Shown here in pieces: positions 34,952-44,538 of a DNA stretch of 64,000 nucleotides. Under the pieces are notes generated by a model that made no database searches, had not been told where the DNA came from, and saw nothing but the letters and a program-made list of their open reading frames with translations. The translations under genes were made by a program, and so were the position numbers. The DNA is from Streptomyces cyaneofuscatus (GTDB lineage Bacteria > Actinomycetota > Actinomycetes > Streptomycetales > Streptomycetaceae), in assembly GCF_000718135.1 (NCBI RefSeq), contig NZ_JOEM01000011.1:62001-126000 (forward strand). Reading direction: 5' to 3'. Position 1 is the stretch's first letter. Each line of letters starts with the position of its first letter.

Positions 34952-36300
34952 TTGAGGAGGCCGAGCGGGTCGAAGGCGGCCTTGATACCGCGCTGGAGCT
35001 CGATACCGGTCTCGCCCAGTTCGCGGGCGAGCCACTCCTTCTTGAGGACGCCGACGCCGTGCTCGCCGGTGATGGTCCCGCCCAGCTCCAGGCCGAGCGC
35101 CATGATCGCGTCGAAGGACTCACGGGCCCGGCGGGACTCGTCGGGGTCGGTGTGGTCGAAGCAGACGACGGGGTGGGTGTTGCCGTCGCCCGCGTGGGAG
35201 CAGACGCCGATGGTCAGGTCGTACCGCTCGGCGATGGCGGCGGTGCCCGCGAGCATCTCGCCGAGCCGGGAGCGCGGTACGCAGACGTCGTCGATCATCG
35301 TGGCGGACTTGACGGCCTCCAGCGCGGTGAGCGACATCCGGCGGGCCTGGAGGAGGAGTTCGGACTCGGTGGGATTATCGGCCGGGACCACTTCGGTGGC
35401 CCCCGCAGCCGTGCAGAGCGCTCCGACGGCGGCGAGGTCGGCCGCCGGGTCGGGGGTGTCGAAGGCGCAGAGGAGGAGCGCCTCGGTGGTCTCCGGCAGC
35501 CCCATGGAGGCCAGTCGGTTGACGGCACGCACGGTCGTCCGGTCCATCAGTTCGAGGAGTGACGGGGTGTGACCGCGTTCCATGATCCGGCACACAGCGT
35601 CACAGGCGGCGGCTGCCGAGGGGAACTCCGCGGCGAGCACGAGCTGTTGCGGCGGCTGCGGTTTGAGCGCGAGGACGGCCTTGACGACGATCCCGAGGCT
35701 GCCCTCGGAGCCGACGAAGAGCCGGGTCAGGTCGTAGCCGGCGACGCCCTTCGCCGTCCGGCGGCCGGTGGTCAGGAGCCGCCCGTCGGCGAGGACGACG
35801 TCCAGACCGAGGACGTACTCGGCGGTGACCCCGTACTTCACGCAGCACAGACCGCCGGAGGCCGTGCCGATGTTGCCGCCGATGGTGCAGGTCTCCCAGC
35901 TGGAGGGGTCCGGCGGGTAGTAGAGGCCGTGTTCGTTCACCGCGCGTGACAGCACCGCGTTGATGACGCCCGGCTCGACGACGGCGATCCGGTCGACCGG
36001 GCTGATCTCCAGGATCCGGTCCATCTTCACCAGGGAGAGCACGATGCAGCCGTCCGAGGCGTTGGCCGCGCCGGACAGGCCGGTACGGGCACCCTGCGGG
36101 ACGACGGGGACGCGGAGTTCGGTGGCGGTGCGCATGACGTGCTGGACCTGCTCGACGGTGCGCGGGAGGACGACGACGGCCGGGGTGCCGGCCTCGCAGA
36201 AGCTCGCCATGTCGTGGGCGTAGGACGCGGTGACGTCCGCATCGGTGATCAGGGCCTCGGCGGGGAGCCCGGTGCGCAGGCGTTCGAGAAGATCGCTCAT
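34933..36300 (-). CDS. FAD-linked oxidase (GlcD-like glycolate/lactate dehydrogenase subunit)
   Basis: A 455-aa flavoenzyme of the VAO/PCMH fold. The FAD-binding part has VPQGARTGLSGAANA, CTIGGNIGTASGGLCCVKYGVT and FVGSEGSLGIV. The C-terminal catalytic domain contains HAGDGNTHPV and GEHGVG, the metal/substrate motifs of GlcD and D-lactate dehydrogenases. It oxidises a 2-hydroxyacid; glycolate or D-lactate are likely. No glcE or glcF gene is adjacent. ATG 36300 starts MSDLLERLRTGLP. Confidence 0.9.
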   Translation of the reverse strand: MSDLLERLRTGLPAEALITDADVTASYAHDMASFCEAGTPAVVVLPRTVEQVQHVMRTATELRVPVVPQGARTGLSGAANASDGCIVLSLVKMDRILEISPVDRIAVVEPGVINAVLSRAVNEHGLYYPPDPSSWETCTIGGNIGTASGGLCCVKYGVTAEYVLGLDVVLADGRLLTTGRRTAKGVAGYDLTRLFVGSEGSLGIVVKAVLALKPQPPQQLVLAAEFPSAAAACDAVCRIMERGHTPSLLELMDRTTVRAVNRLASMGLPETTEALLLCAFDTPDPAADLAAVGALCTAAGATEVVPADNPTESELLLQARRMSLTALEAVKSATMIDDVCVPRSRLGEMLAGTAAIAERYDLTIGVCSHAGDGNTHPVVCFDHTDPDESRRARESFDAIMALGLELGGTITGEHGVGVLKKEWLARELGETGIELQRGIKAAFDPLGLLNPGKLF

Positions 36301-36392
36301 GGTTCCAGCGTGGCACCCGGGGGCCAATGGTGTGAACCCGTCGGCGGGAGCGATCCCAAGGAGCGGTGTGCTCGTATGACTGACGCACAGTG

Positions 36393-38159
36393 ATGGCCAT
36401 GGATGTCATGCCCCAGCAGGATCCCGAGTCCCGCCGGCCGTCCCAGCCGTCCCCGGAGGGCCCGCGTCCGCCGCACGACGCGACGCCCGGTGCGGACCCC
36501 CGTACGACCCCCGGTGCGGACCCCTACGTGATGCCCGCCGAAGGCGCCACCGCCGTACCGCCTCCCCCGCCCACCCTGCGGACGACCCTGCGCCGGGCCG
36601 CGTTCGGGGCGGTGGCGGCGGGTGTGCTGCTGGCCGGGGCGCTGGTGGCCGTACCGGACGGGAAGGACGACCGCCCGAAGGAGCCGGGTCCGGTGGAGCG
36701 GGCCGAGGCGGCGGCGACCGCGGGTTCCCCCGCCTCCCTCTCGGATCTGACCGCGCTGATCGGGGACCGGCAGAAGTGGGTGGAGGCGCATCCGGCCGAC
36801 GCGCCGTCGTGGGCGACGCTCGGTTCGGCGTACGTGGAGTGGGGGCGGCGCTCGGCGGACGCGGCGTACTTCGGGCGCGCGGAGGAGGCGCTGAAGCGGT
36901 CGCTGGAGGCGCGGCCGGGTGAGCGCGGGAACGGCGAGGCGTGGGTGGGGATGGCGGCGCTGGCCAACGCCCGGCACGACTTCCTGGCGGCGAAGCGGTG
37001 GGGCGAGACGGTACGGAAGCAGGACCCGAAGACCTGGAGCGTGTACCCGGTCCTCATCGACGCCTACACCGGGCTCGGGGACGTCAAGGCGGCGACCGAG
37101 GCGACGGAGAAGTTCGGCGAGCTGCGCAAGGGCGTCCCCGCGCTGGCCCGCACCGCCGACCTCTACCGGGGCCAGGGCTGGCGCGAGGACGCGCTCGCCA
37201 CCGCCCGGGAGGCTGCGGACCGGGCGACGGCGCCCGCCGAGAAGGCCGAGGCGCTGCACCGGCTGGGCGAGCTGGCCTGGGAGCGGGGCGAGCCGGAGGA
37301 GGCGGTGGCGCAGTTCGACGCGGCGCTGCGCACGGACGCCGGCCACCACGCGTCGCTGGCGGGCAAGGCCCGGGCGCTGGTGGCGCTGGACCGGACGGAC
37401 GAGGCGGTGGCCGCGTACCAGAGCGTCATGAGCAAGCTCCCGCGCCCGGCGTATGCCCTCGAACTCGGCGAGCTGTACGCGTCCCTGGAGCTCGACGGCG
37501 ACGCACGGAGCCAGTACGGGAAGCTGGCCGAGCTGCTGGAGCAGGCCAAGGCGGCCGGGGTCGACGAGTCGGTGGTCCAGGCCCGCTACGAGAGCGACCA
37601 CGGGGACCCGGCGGTGGCGGTGGAGCTGCTGCGCGGCCAGTGGAAGAAGCAGCACCGCAGTGCGGCGGTGGCGGACGCGCTGGGCTGGGCGCTGCACCGG
37701 GCGGGCAAGTCGGAGGAGGGGTTGGAGTACGCGCGGCAGGCGGTGGACACGGGCGTGCGGAACGCCTCGTACGCGTACCACCTGGGCGTGATCGAACGGG
37801 AGCTGGCGCAGTACGGTCCGGCCCGCCGCCACCTGGAGGAGGCCCTGCGCACCAACCCGGCCTTCTCGCCGCTGGACGCGCCGAAGGCCCGGGAGGCGCT
37901 GGAGACGCTCGGTGAGCCGCCGCCGGGCGGGCCGGGGGACATGCAGCCGCCGCCTCCCCCGCCTCCGCCGGTCCCGTCGCCGGAGCCGAAGCGGGAGGCC
38001 GGGCCGGAGCCGAAGCCCGAGCCGAAGAAGGAGCCGAAGCGGGAGTCGCCCAAGCCGGAGGCCCCGGCGCCCGCTCCTTCGCAGACGGCTCCGGCCCCGT
38101 CGAAGGCGGCCCCGAGCAGCCCGGCGGCGGTGGAGGCGGACTCGTCGAAGTCTCCGTAA
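36393..38159 (+). CDS. TPR-repeat membrane protein
   Basis: About 588 aa. A Pro-rich cytoplasmic segment is followed by one helix at about 67-86 (AAFGAVAAGVLLAGALVAV). Repeated TPR helices span about 130-500 (WATLGSAYVEWGRR, AWVGMAALANARHDFLAAKRW, DALGWALHRAGKSEEGLEYARQA). The tail is rich in Pro, Lys and Glu (repeated PEPKPEPKKEPK units). It is probably an anchored scaffold outside the membrane. The start is uncertain, with GTG 36390, ATG 36393 and ATG 36402 all possible and no strong RBS. Confidence 0.82.
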   Translation: MAMDVMPQQDPESRRPSQPSPEGPRPPHDATPGADPRTTPGADPYVMPAEGATAVPPPPPTLRTTLRRAAFGAVAAGVLLAGALVAVPDGKDDRPKEPGPVERAEAAATAGSPASLSDLTALIGDRQKWVEAHPADAPSWATLGSAYVEWGRRSADAAYFGRAEEALKRSLEARPGERGNGEAWVGMAALANARHDFLAAKRWGETVRKQDPKTWSVYPVLIDAYTGLGDVKAATEATEKFGELRKGVPALARTADLYRGQGWREDALATAREAADRATAPAEKAEALHRLGELAWERGEPEEAVAQFDAALRTDAGHHASLAGKARALVALDRTDEAVAAYQSVMSKLPRPAYALELGELYASLELDGDARSQYGKLAELLEQAKAAGVDESVVQARYESDHGDPAVAVELLRGQWKKQHRSAAVADALGWALHRAGKSEEGLEYARQAVDTGVRNASYAYHLGVIERELAQYGPARRHLEEALRTNPAFSPLDAPKAREALETLGEPPPGGPGDMQPPPPPPPPVPSPEPKREAGPEPKPEPKKEPKRESPKPEAPAPAPSQTAPAPSKAAPSSPAAVEADSSKSP

Positions 38160-38178
38160 CCCTGGGCCGGAAACGGCG

Positions 38179-38223
38179 TACGCCACCGCGGTCCAGGGTG
38201 CTGCCCCGGGCCGCGGTGGCGTA
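38179..38223. terminator. Bidirectional terminator between TPR gene and hpd
   Basis: Perfect 13-bp arms (TACGCCACCGCGG and complement) with a 19-nt loop that can itself fold, between converging genes. Confidence 0.72.
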
Positions 38224-38245
38224 TGTATCCGCGGAAAGGCTGGGC

Positions 38246-39445
<1,200 letters not shown>

Positions 39446-39513
39446 TCAATGTGTGCAGTCGCTCGCCATGATGGCCGGACTATCTGTACAGGGTGACCAC
39501 CGGAGGCGGGCCC

Positions 39514-39987
39514 ATGGCGATCGATCATCTGGACGGCCGGCTCATCGTGCTGCTCGCGCGGGAGCCGCGCATCGGCGTCCTCGAAGCATCCCGGCGGCTC
39601 GGCGTGGCGCGCGGGACCGTACAGGCGCGGCTGGACCGCCTTCAGTCGAATGGCGTCATCCGGGGGTTCGGGCCGGACGTGGACCCGGCGGCGCTCGGCT
39701 ATCCGGTCACCGCGTTCGCGACGCTGGAGATCAAGCAGGGGCAAGGGGCCGACGTGCGGGCCCATTTGGGCGGCGTACCGGAGGTGCTGGAGCTGCACAC
39801 CACCACCGGGCACGGGGACATGTTCTGCCGGCTGGTGGCCCGTTCCAACGCCGATCTCCAGCGGGTGATCGACCGGGTTGTCGGATTTGATGGCATTGTC
39901 CGGGCCTCCACGGCGATCGTCATGGAGAACCCGGTTCCGCTGCGGATCATCCCGCTGGTGGAACAGGCGGCCCAGGACACCGACTAG
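39514..39987 (+). CDS. hpdR: Lrp/AsnC-family regulator of hpd
   Basis: A 157-aa regulator. The N-terminal winged HTH (LDGRLIVLLAREPRIGVLEASRRLGVARGTVQARLDRL) is followed by the RAM ligand domain (VTAFATLEIKQG, ELHTTTGHGDMFCRLVARS). ATG 39514 was chosen because GGAGG lies 8 nt upstream; GTG 39493 would add seven residues. The divergent layout suggests control of hpd in response to tyrosine or its keto acid, as reported for HpdR of S. coelicolor. Confidence 0.88.
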   Translation: MAIDHLDGRLIVLLAREPRIGVLEASRRLGVARGTVQARLDRLQSNGVIRGFGPDVDPAALGYPVTAFATLEIKQGQGADVRAHLGGVPEVLELHTTTGHGDMFCRLVARSNADLQRVIDRVVGFDGIVRASTAIVMENPVPLRIIPLVEQAAQDTD

Positions 39988-40028
39988 GCCTGACCCGCGC
40001 GGCAGGCCCCGGGCCGAGGGAGTGCCGT

Positions 40029-40676
40029 GTGAGCTTCTGGGAGTATCTGAACACCCGCCACCAACAGCTCCTCACGGACGCGTTCCAGCACGTCAGCGCG
40101 GTCTTCCAGTGCATGGTCATCGCCACCGTGCTGGGTGTGGTCATCGGGGTGGTGAGCTACCGCAGCGGCTGGGGCGGCTCGCTGGCCATCACCTCCACGG
40201 CGACGATCCTCACCATCCCCTCGCTGGCCGCGATCGGTCTGCTGATCCCGCTGGTCGGGCTGGGCGTCGCGCCGACCGTGATCACCCTGACGCTGTACGG
40301 GCTGCTGCCCATCGTCCGGAACTCCATCGTGGGGCTGCGGGGTGTCGATCCGGCGCTGGTCGACGCGGCGACGGGCATCGGGATGTCGCGGGTGGCGCGG
40401 CTGTGCCGGGTGGAGCTGCCGCTCGCCTGGCCGCCGATCCTGACCGGGATCCGGGTCTCCACCCAGATGCTGATGGGCATCGCCGCGATCGCCGCGTACG
40501 CCTCCGGGCCCGGCCTCGGCAACGAGATCTTCCGGGGCATCGCCTCGCTGGGCAGCGCCAACGCGATCAACCAGGTCCTCGCGGGCACGCTCGGCATCGT
40601 CGTGCTCGCCCTGCTCTTCGACGCCGCGTACGTCCTGCTGGGGCGGCTGACCATCCCGAGGGGGATCCGTGCCTGA
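40029..40676 (+). CDS. Betaine/choline-type ABC importer permease 1
   Basis: A 215-aa permease of the ProW/OpuBB type with about five helices. TIPSLAAIGLLIPLVGLG, YGLLPIVRNSIVGLRGVDPALVDAATGIGM and ELPLAWPPILTGIRVS (the EAA loop that contacts the ATPase) are diagnostic. GTG 40029 has GAGGGAG upstream. It is the first gene of a tightly overlapping four-gene operon with two different permeases, like the OsmVWXY or ProXVWZ arrangement. Confidence 0.9.
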   Translation: MSFWEYLNTRHQQLLTDAFQHVSAVFQCMVIATVLGVVIGVVSYRSGWGGSLAITSTATILTIPSLAAIGLLIPLVGLGVAPTVITLTLYGLLPIVRNSIVGLRGVDPALVDAATGIGMSRVARLCRVELPLAWPPILTGIRVSTQMLMGIAAIAAYASGPGLGNEIFRGIASLGSANAINQVLAGTLGIVVLALLFDAAYVLLGRLTIPRGIRA

Positions 40677-41937
40677 GACCGAGACCGAGGCCGTTACGGC
40701 GGAGGGGACCGGGGCCGCCACCTCCGGGGCCACGATCGAGCTGGAGAACCTCACCAAGCGGTACCCGGGCAACCCGAACCCGGCCGTCGAGAACGTCTCG
40801 ATGGAGATCAAGGCCGGTGAGACGGTGATCTTCGTCGGCCCGTCCGGCTGCGGGAAGTCCACCACGCTGAAGATGATCAACCGGCTGATCGAGCCCACCT
40901 CGGGCCGGATCAGGATCGGGGACGAGGACGTCACCGACATCGACCCGGTGAAGCTGCGCCGCAAGATCGGGTACGCGATCCAGTCGTCCGGCCTCTTCCC
41001 GCACATGACGGTCGCGGACAACATCGCCCTGGTCCCGAAGATGGTCGGCTGGTCCAAGTCCCGGGTGAAGGACCGGGTGGAGGAGATGCTCGACCTGGTG
41101 GGCCTGGACCCGCGCGAGTTCCACGGCCGCTATCCGCGCCAGCTCTCCGGGGGCCAGCAGCAGCGGGTGGGCGTGGCGCGGGCGCTGGCCGCCGACCCTC
41201 CCGTACTGCTGATGGACGAGCCGTTCGGGGCGGTCGACCCGATCACCCGCGACCACCTCCAGGACGAGCTGATCCGGCTCCAGCACGAGCTGCACAAGAC
41301 GATCGTGTTCGTCACCCACGACTTCGACGAGGCGATCAAGCTGGGCGACCGGATCGCCGTACTGCGGGAGCGGTCGCACATCGCGCAGTTCGACACCCCC
41401 GAGGCGATCCTGACCAACCCGACGGACGATTTCGTCTCCGGTTTCGTCGGCGCGGGCGCGGCCCTCAAGCGCCTCAACCTCACCCGCGTACGGGATGTGG
41501 GCATCGCGGACTTCCCGACGGTGACGGTCGAGGACCCGCTCCAGACCATCTTCAACAAGCTGCGCAACGGCCCACACAACGAGCTGCTGATGCTGGACCG
41601 GCAGAACCGCCCGTACAAGTGGCTGCGGCGCGGCGACCTCATGCGGGCGCGCGGTTCGCTGGCGCGGGCCGGGCAGCTGGTCCACGACACGGTGACCCGG
41701 GACGCCACGCTGCACGACGCGCTGGAGGCGGTGCTGACGGACAGCGGGGGGCGGGTCGCGGTGACCGGGCGGCGCGGCGAGTTCATCGGGGTCGTCGACA
41801 TGAAGACGCTGATGGACAACGTGCAGGAGCTGCTGGAGGCCGACCGGCTGACCGCGATGGAGCACCAGCACGAGCTGGAGGAGCAGCGCGTCCACCAGAC
41901 GGAGCAGGAGCTGGAGGGGGGTGGCGGCGGAGTATGA
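40669..41937 (+). CDS. Betaine/choline-type ABC importer ATPase with CBS domains
   Basis: A 422-aa ProV/OpuCA-type ATPase. Walker A is FVGPSGCGKST, the signature is LSGGQQQRVGVARAL, and LLMDEPFGAVDP is Walker B. The C-terminal region (about 275-385) carries two CBS-like repeats that in this family sense ionic strength. A Glu/Gln-rich helix ends the protein. GTG 40669 overlaps the upstream stop by 8 nt, and the stop overlaps the next ATG. Confidence 0.92.
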   Translation: MPETETEAVTAEGTGAATSGATIELENLTKRYPGNPNPAVENVSMEIKAGETVIFVGPSGCGKSTTLKMINRLIEPTSGRIRIGDEDVTDIDPVKLRRKIGYAIQSSGLFPHMTVADNIALVPKMVGWSKSRVKDRVEEMLDLVGLDPREFHGRYPRQLSGGQQQRVGVARALAADPPVLLMDEPFGAVDPITRDHLQDELIRLQHELHKTIVFVTHDFDEAIKLGDRIAVLRERSHIAQFDTPEAILTNPTDDFVSGFVGAGAALKRLNLTRVRDVGIADFPTVTVEDPLQTIFNKLRNGPHNELLMLDRQNRPYKWLRRGDLMRARGSLARAGQLVHDTVTRDATLHDALEAVLTDSGGRVAVTGRRGEFIGVVDMKTLMDNVQELLEADRLTAMEHQHELEEQRVHQTEQELEGGGGGV

Positions 41938-42803
41938 GCCCCAGCCACCAGTCCGGCTCCGGCAAGGGCCCGGCCACCCCCACCAGGCCGCCGGGCGAGC
42001 ACGACGTCAAGGGCCACGCGTTCCACGACGAGGAGAGCGACCCCTCCCCCGCCCCGGCCGCCCCGGCGCGCCGGATCACCTGGCGGAAGCTGGTGGTCCT
42101 GCCGGCGGTGCTGACGGTCATCCTGGTGATCACCTACGTGTGGATCACCAACATCCACCTGGACTCGATCGCGGAGAACTCCCTCTCCGGCGGCAATGTG
42201 CAGCTGCGCTGGTGGCAGCATGTGCGGCTGACGGCGATCTCCACCTTCTGGGTGCTGATCATCGCGATCCCGCTGGGCATCGCGCTGACCCGGCGGCGGC
42301 TGCGGAAGGCGGCCCCGGCGTTCACGGCGCTGGCCAACATCGGGCAGGCGACCCCGGCGATCGGCCTGCTGGCGCTGCTGGTGATCTGGCTGGGCATCGG
42401 GCCGCGTACGGCGATCATCGGGATCGTGATCTACGCGGTGCTGCCGGTGCTCTCCAACACGGTGGCGGGTCTGCGGGCGATCGAGCCGAACATGATCGAG
42501 GCGGCGCGCGGGATGGGGATGTCCGGGCGGGGCGTCCTGCTGAAGGTGGAGCTGCCGCTGGCGGTGCCGCTGATCCTGGCGGGCGTGCGTACGGCCCTGG
42601 TACTGAACGTCGGTACGGCGACGCTGGCCACGTTCGGCGGGGGCGGCGGGCTCGGCGACCTGATCACCTCGGGGATCCAGACGCAGCGGATGCCGGTGCT
42701 GATCATCGGCTCGGTGCTGACGGTGGTGCTGGCGCTGCTGGTGGACTGGCTGGCCTCGCTGGCCGAACTGGCGCTGACGCCGCGCGGGCTGGAGGAGCGG
42801 TGA
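41934..42803 (+). CDS. Betaine/choline-type ABC importer permease 2
   Basis: A 289-aa permease. A polar ~45-residue N-terminus precedes the first helix (LVVLPAVLTVILVITYVWI). The core matches permease 1 (GQATPAIGLLALLVIWLGIG, VYAVLPVLSNTVAGLRAIEPNMIEAARGMGM-type EAA loop). ATG 41934 overlaps the preceding TGA (ATGA). It probably forms a heterodimeric pore with permease 1. Confidence 0.9.
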   Translation: MSPSHQSGSGKGPATPTRPPGEHDVKGHAFHDEESDPSPAPAAPARRITWRKLVVLPAVLTVILVITYVWITNIHLDSIAENSLSGGNVQLRWWQHVRLTAISTFWVLIIAIPLGIALTRRRLRKAAPAFTALANIGQATPAIGLLALLVIWLGIGPRTAIIGIVIYAVLPVLSNTVAGLRAIEPNMIEAARGMGMSGRGVLLKVELPLAVPLILAGVRTALVLNVGTATLATFGGGGGLGDLITSGIQTQRMPVLIIGSVLTVVLALLVDWLASLAELALTPRGLEER

Positions 42804-42805
42804 GG

Positions 42806-43789
42806 ATGACGACGTACGGTGTGCGGCGCCGGGTCCTGGTGGCCGCCGCGTCCTTGGTGCTGCTGGTGGGCGGCTGCGGGCTCAAGAGCGGTTCGCCGAT
42901 GGTGGACGACGTGTCGCCAGGGTCGGTCGGGCAGGGCGAGCCGCTGAAGGGCGCCACGCTGACGGTGACCTCGAAGAACTTCAGCGAGAACATCATCCTC
43001 GGCCAGATGACCGGCCTGGTCTTCAAGGCGGCCGGGGCGGAGGTCCTGGACCGCACGAACCTGCCGGGCTCGATCAGCGCCCGCGAGGCCATCATCAACG
43101 GCGACGCGGACGCCCAGTGGGACTACACCGGCACCGGCTGGATCACCTTCCTCGGCCACGCCGACCCCATCGTCGACCCGCAGGAGCAGTACGCGGCGGT
43201 ACGGGACGAGGACAAGGGCAACGGGGTGGTCTGGCTGCCGCCGGCCCCGCTCGACAACACGTACGCGCTGGCCATCAGCAAGAAGAACAACGCCAAGTAC
43301 AAGCTGAAGACCTTGTCGGATGTGGCGGCGCTGGCGAAGAAGGACCCGGGTGCGGTGACGATCTGCGTGGAGAACGAGTTCGCCTCGCGGGACGACGGGC
43401 TGCCCGGCATGGAGAAGCGGTACGGGATGAGGATCCCGGCCGGCAACATCCAGAAGATGGACGCCGGGATCATCTACACCCAGGTCTCCGAGTCCGACTC
43501 CTGTCTGCTGGGCGAGGTGTTCACCACCGACGGCCGGATCAAGGCGATGGACCTGGACGTGCTGGAGGACGACAAGGACTTCTTCCCCAACTACAACGCC
43601 TCCCCGGTCGTCCACCTGGCGACCTTCGAGAAGTACCCGGTGATCGCGGAGCTGCTGGCCCCGCTCACGAAGAAGCTGACGACCGAGGTCGCGCAGACGC
43701 TCAACGCGAAGGTGGACGTGGACGGGGAGGACCCGCACGAGGTGGCGAAGGAGTGGCTGGTGGAGGAGGGGTTCATCGAGGAGGGGTGA
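42806..43789 (+). CDS. Betaine/choline-type ABC importer binding lipoprotein
   Basis: A 327-aa OpuAC/OsmX-type protein. The signal peptide ends in lipobox VGGC (Cys near 24). The ligand pocket region contains SKNFSENIILGQM and AQWDYTGTGWITF, typical of quaternary-amine binding proteins. ATG 42806 lies 3 bp after the permease stop with GAGGAGCGG before it; GTG 42800 is an alternative. A 13-bp tandem repeat begins within its stop codon. Whether it prefers betaine, choline or another quaternary amine cannot be read from sequence. Confidence 0.9.
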   Translation: MTTYGVRRRVLVAAASLVLLVGGCGLKSGSPMVDDVSPGSVGQGEPLKGATLTVTSKNFSENIILGQMTGLVFKAAGAEVLDRTNLPGSISAREAIINGDADAQWDYTGTGWITFLGHADPIVDPQEQYAAVRDEDKGNGVVWLPPAPLDNTYALAISKKNNAKYKLKTLSDVAALAKKDPGAVTICVENEFASRDDGLPGMEKRYGMRIPAGNIQKMDAGIIYTQVSESDSCLLGEVFTTDGRIKAMDLDVLEDDKDFFPNYNASPVVHLATFEKYPVIAELLAPLTKKLTTEVAQTLNAKVDVDGEDPHEVAKEWLVEEGFIEEG

Positions 43790-43839
43790 GGGGGCGAGGC
43801 GAGGGGGCGAGGCGAGGGGGCGAGGCGAGGGGGCGAGGC
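43788..43839. repeat. Four perfect 13-bp tandem repeats
   Basis: GAGGGGGCGAGGC occurs four times head to tail, starting inside the stop codon of the binding-protein gene and ending 3 bp before the ArsR operator region. Confidence 0.95.
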
Positions 43840-43842
43840 GAC

Positions 43843-43891
43843 TTACAAAGAGCACGTTGCAAAGAATTCCTTGCAAAGCAAGCTTTGCAAG
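43843..43891. promoter_or_regulatory. Phased operator array upstream of the ArsR gene
   Basis: TTACAAAG (43843), TTGCAAAG (43857) and TTGCAAAG (43871) repeat with an exact 14-bp period. The last one forms a perfect inverted repeat with CTTTGCAAG (CTTGCAAAG-N4-CTTTGCAAG, 43870-43891). It ends 14 bp before the ArsR start, so binding there should block transcription or initiation. Confidence 0.7.
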
Positions 43892-43905
43892 CCTACGGTC
43901 GAAGC

Positions 43906-44538
43906 ATGACGGAGAACAAGACCGACCGGCACGCCCCCGCTCCCGCCGCCCCTACCGCCCTCGCCGGTGACCGGAACATCCACAACGTCAACGCCCGTAC
44001 ACTGCGCACCCTCGCGCACCCCCTGCGGATCCGACTGCTCAACGCCCTGCGGGAGTTCGGCCCCGCCACCGCCTCCGGGCTGGGCGAGCGGCTGGGCGAG
44101 TCCAGCGGGGCGACCAGCTACCACCTGCGCCAACTGGCGGAGGGCGGGCTGGTCGAGGACGCACCGGAGCTGGGCAAGGGCCGGGAGCGGTGGTGGCGGT
44201 CGGTGCACGAGGGCTCCGTCTTCGAGAGCGCGGACTTCCTGACGCACGCCGACCCGGAGGTGCGCGGGGCGATCGACGTCGTCATGCACGAGGTGGCCAC
44301 CACCCATGCCCAGGAGCTGAACACCTGGCTCGGCACGATGGGCGAGTGGCCGCAGGAGTGGCGGCGAAGCTCGGACATGAGCGACTTCAAACTCCGCCTC
44401 ACGCCCGAACTGGCAAGGGAGTTGTCGCAGAAACTCCACGCCGTCGCCGAGAGCTACCGGGACCGGGTCCCGGAGGGCACCGAGGGATCGGCGGTCGTGC
44501 GGACCCACCTGCACGTCTTCCCCCGCCCCTCCGAATGA
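43906..44538 (+). CDS. ArsR-family transcriptional regulator
   Basis: A 210-aa winged-helix repressor. The HTH spans about 36-85 (RTLRTLAHPLRIRLLNALREFGPATASGLGERLGESSGATSYHLRQL in broken form). A ~120-residue C-terminal helical part is unlike classical metal-sensing ArsR, and the metal-binding Cys motif is missing, so the ligand is unlikely to be a metal. The stop overlaps the MFS start (ATGA), so it probably controls its own operon and the exporter, using the phased repeats upstream. Confidence 0.88.
   Translation: MTENKTDRHAPAPAAPTALAGDRNIHNVNARTLRTLAHPLRIRLLNALREFGPATASGLGERLGESSGATSYHLRQLAEGGLVEDAPELGKGRERWWRSVHEGSVFESADFLTHADPEVRGAIDVVMHEVATTHAQELNTWLGTMGEWPQEWRRSSDMSDFKLRLTPELARELSQKLHAVAESYRDRVPEGTEGSAVVRTHLHVFPRPSE

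Noticed and set aside
43788..43839. CRISPR-like repeats
   Set aside because: The units are 13 bp, contiguous and without spacers, and no cas gene is present.
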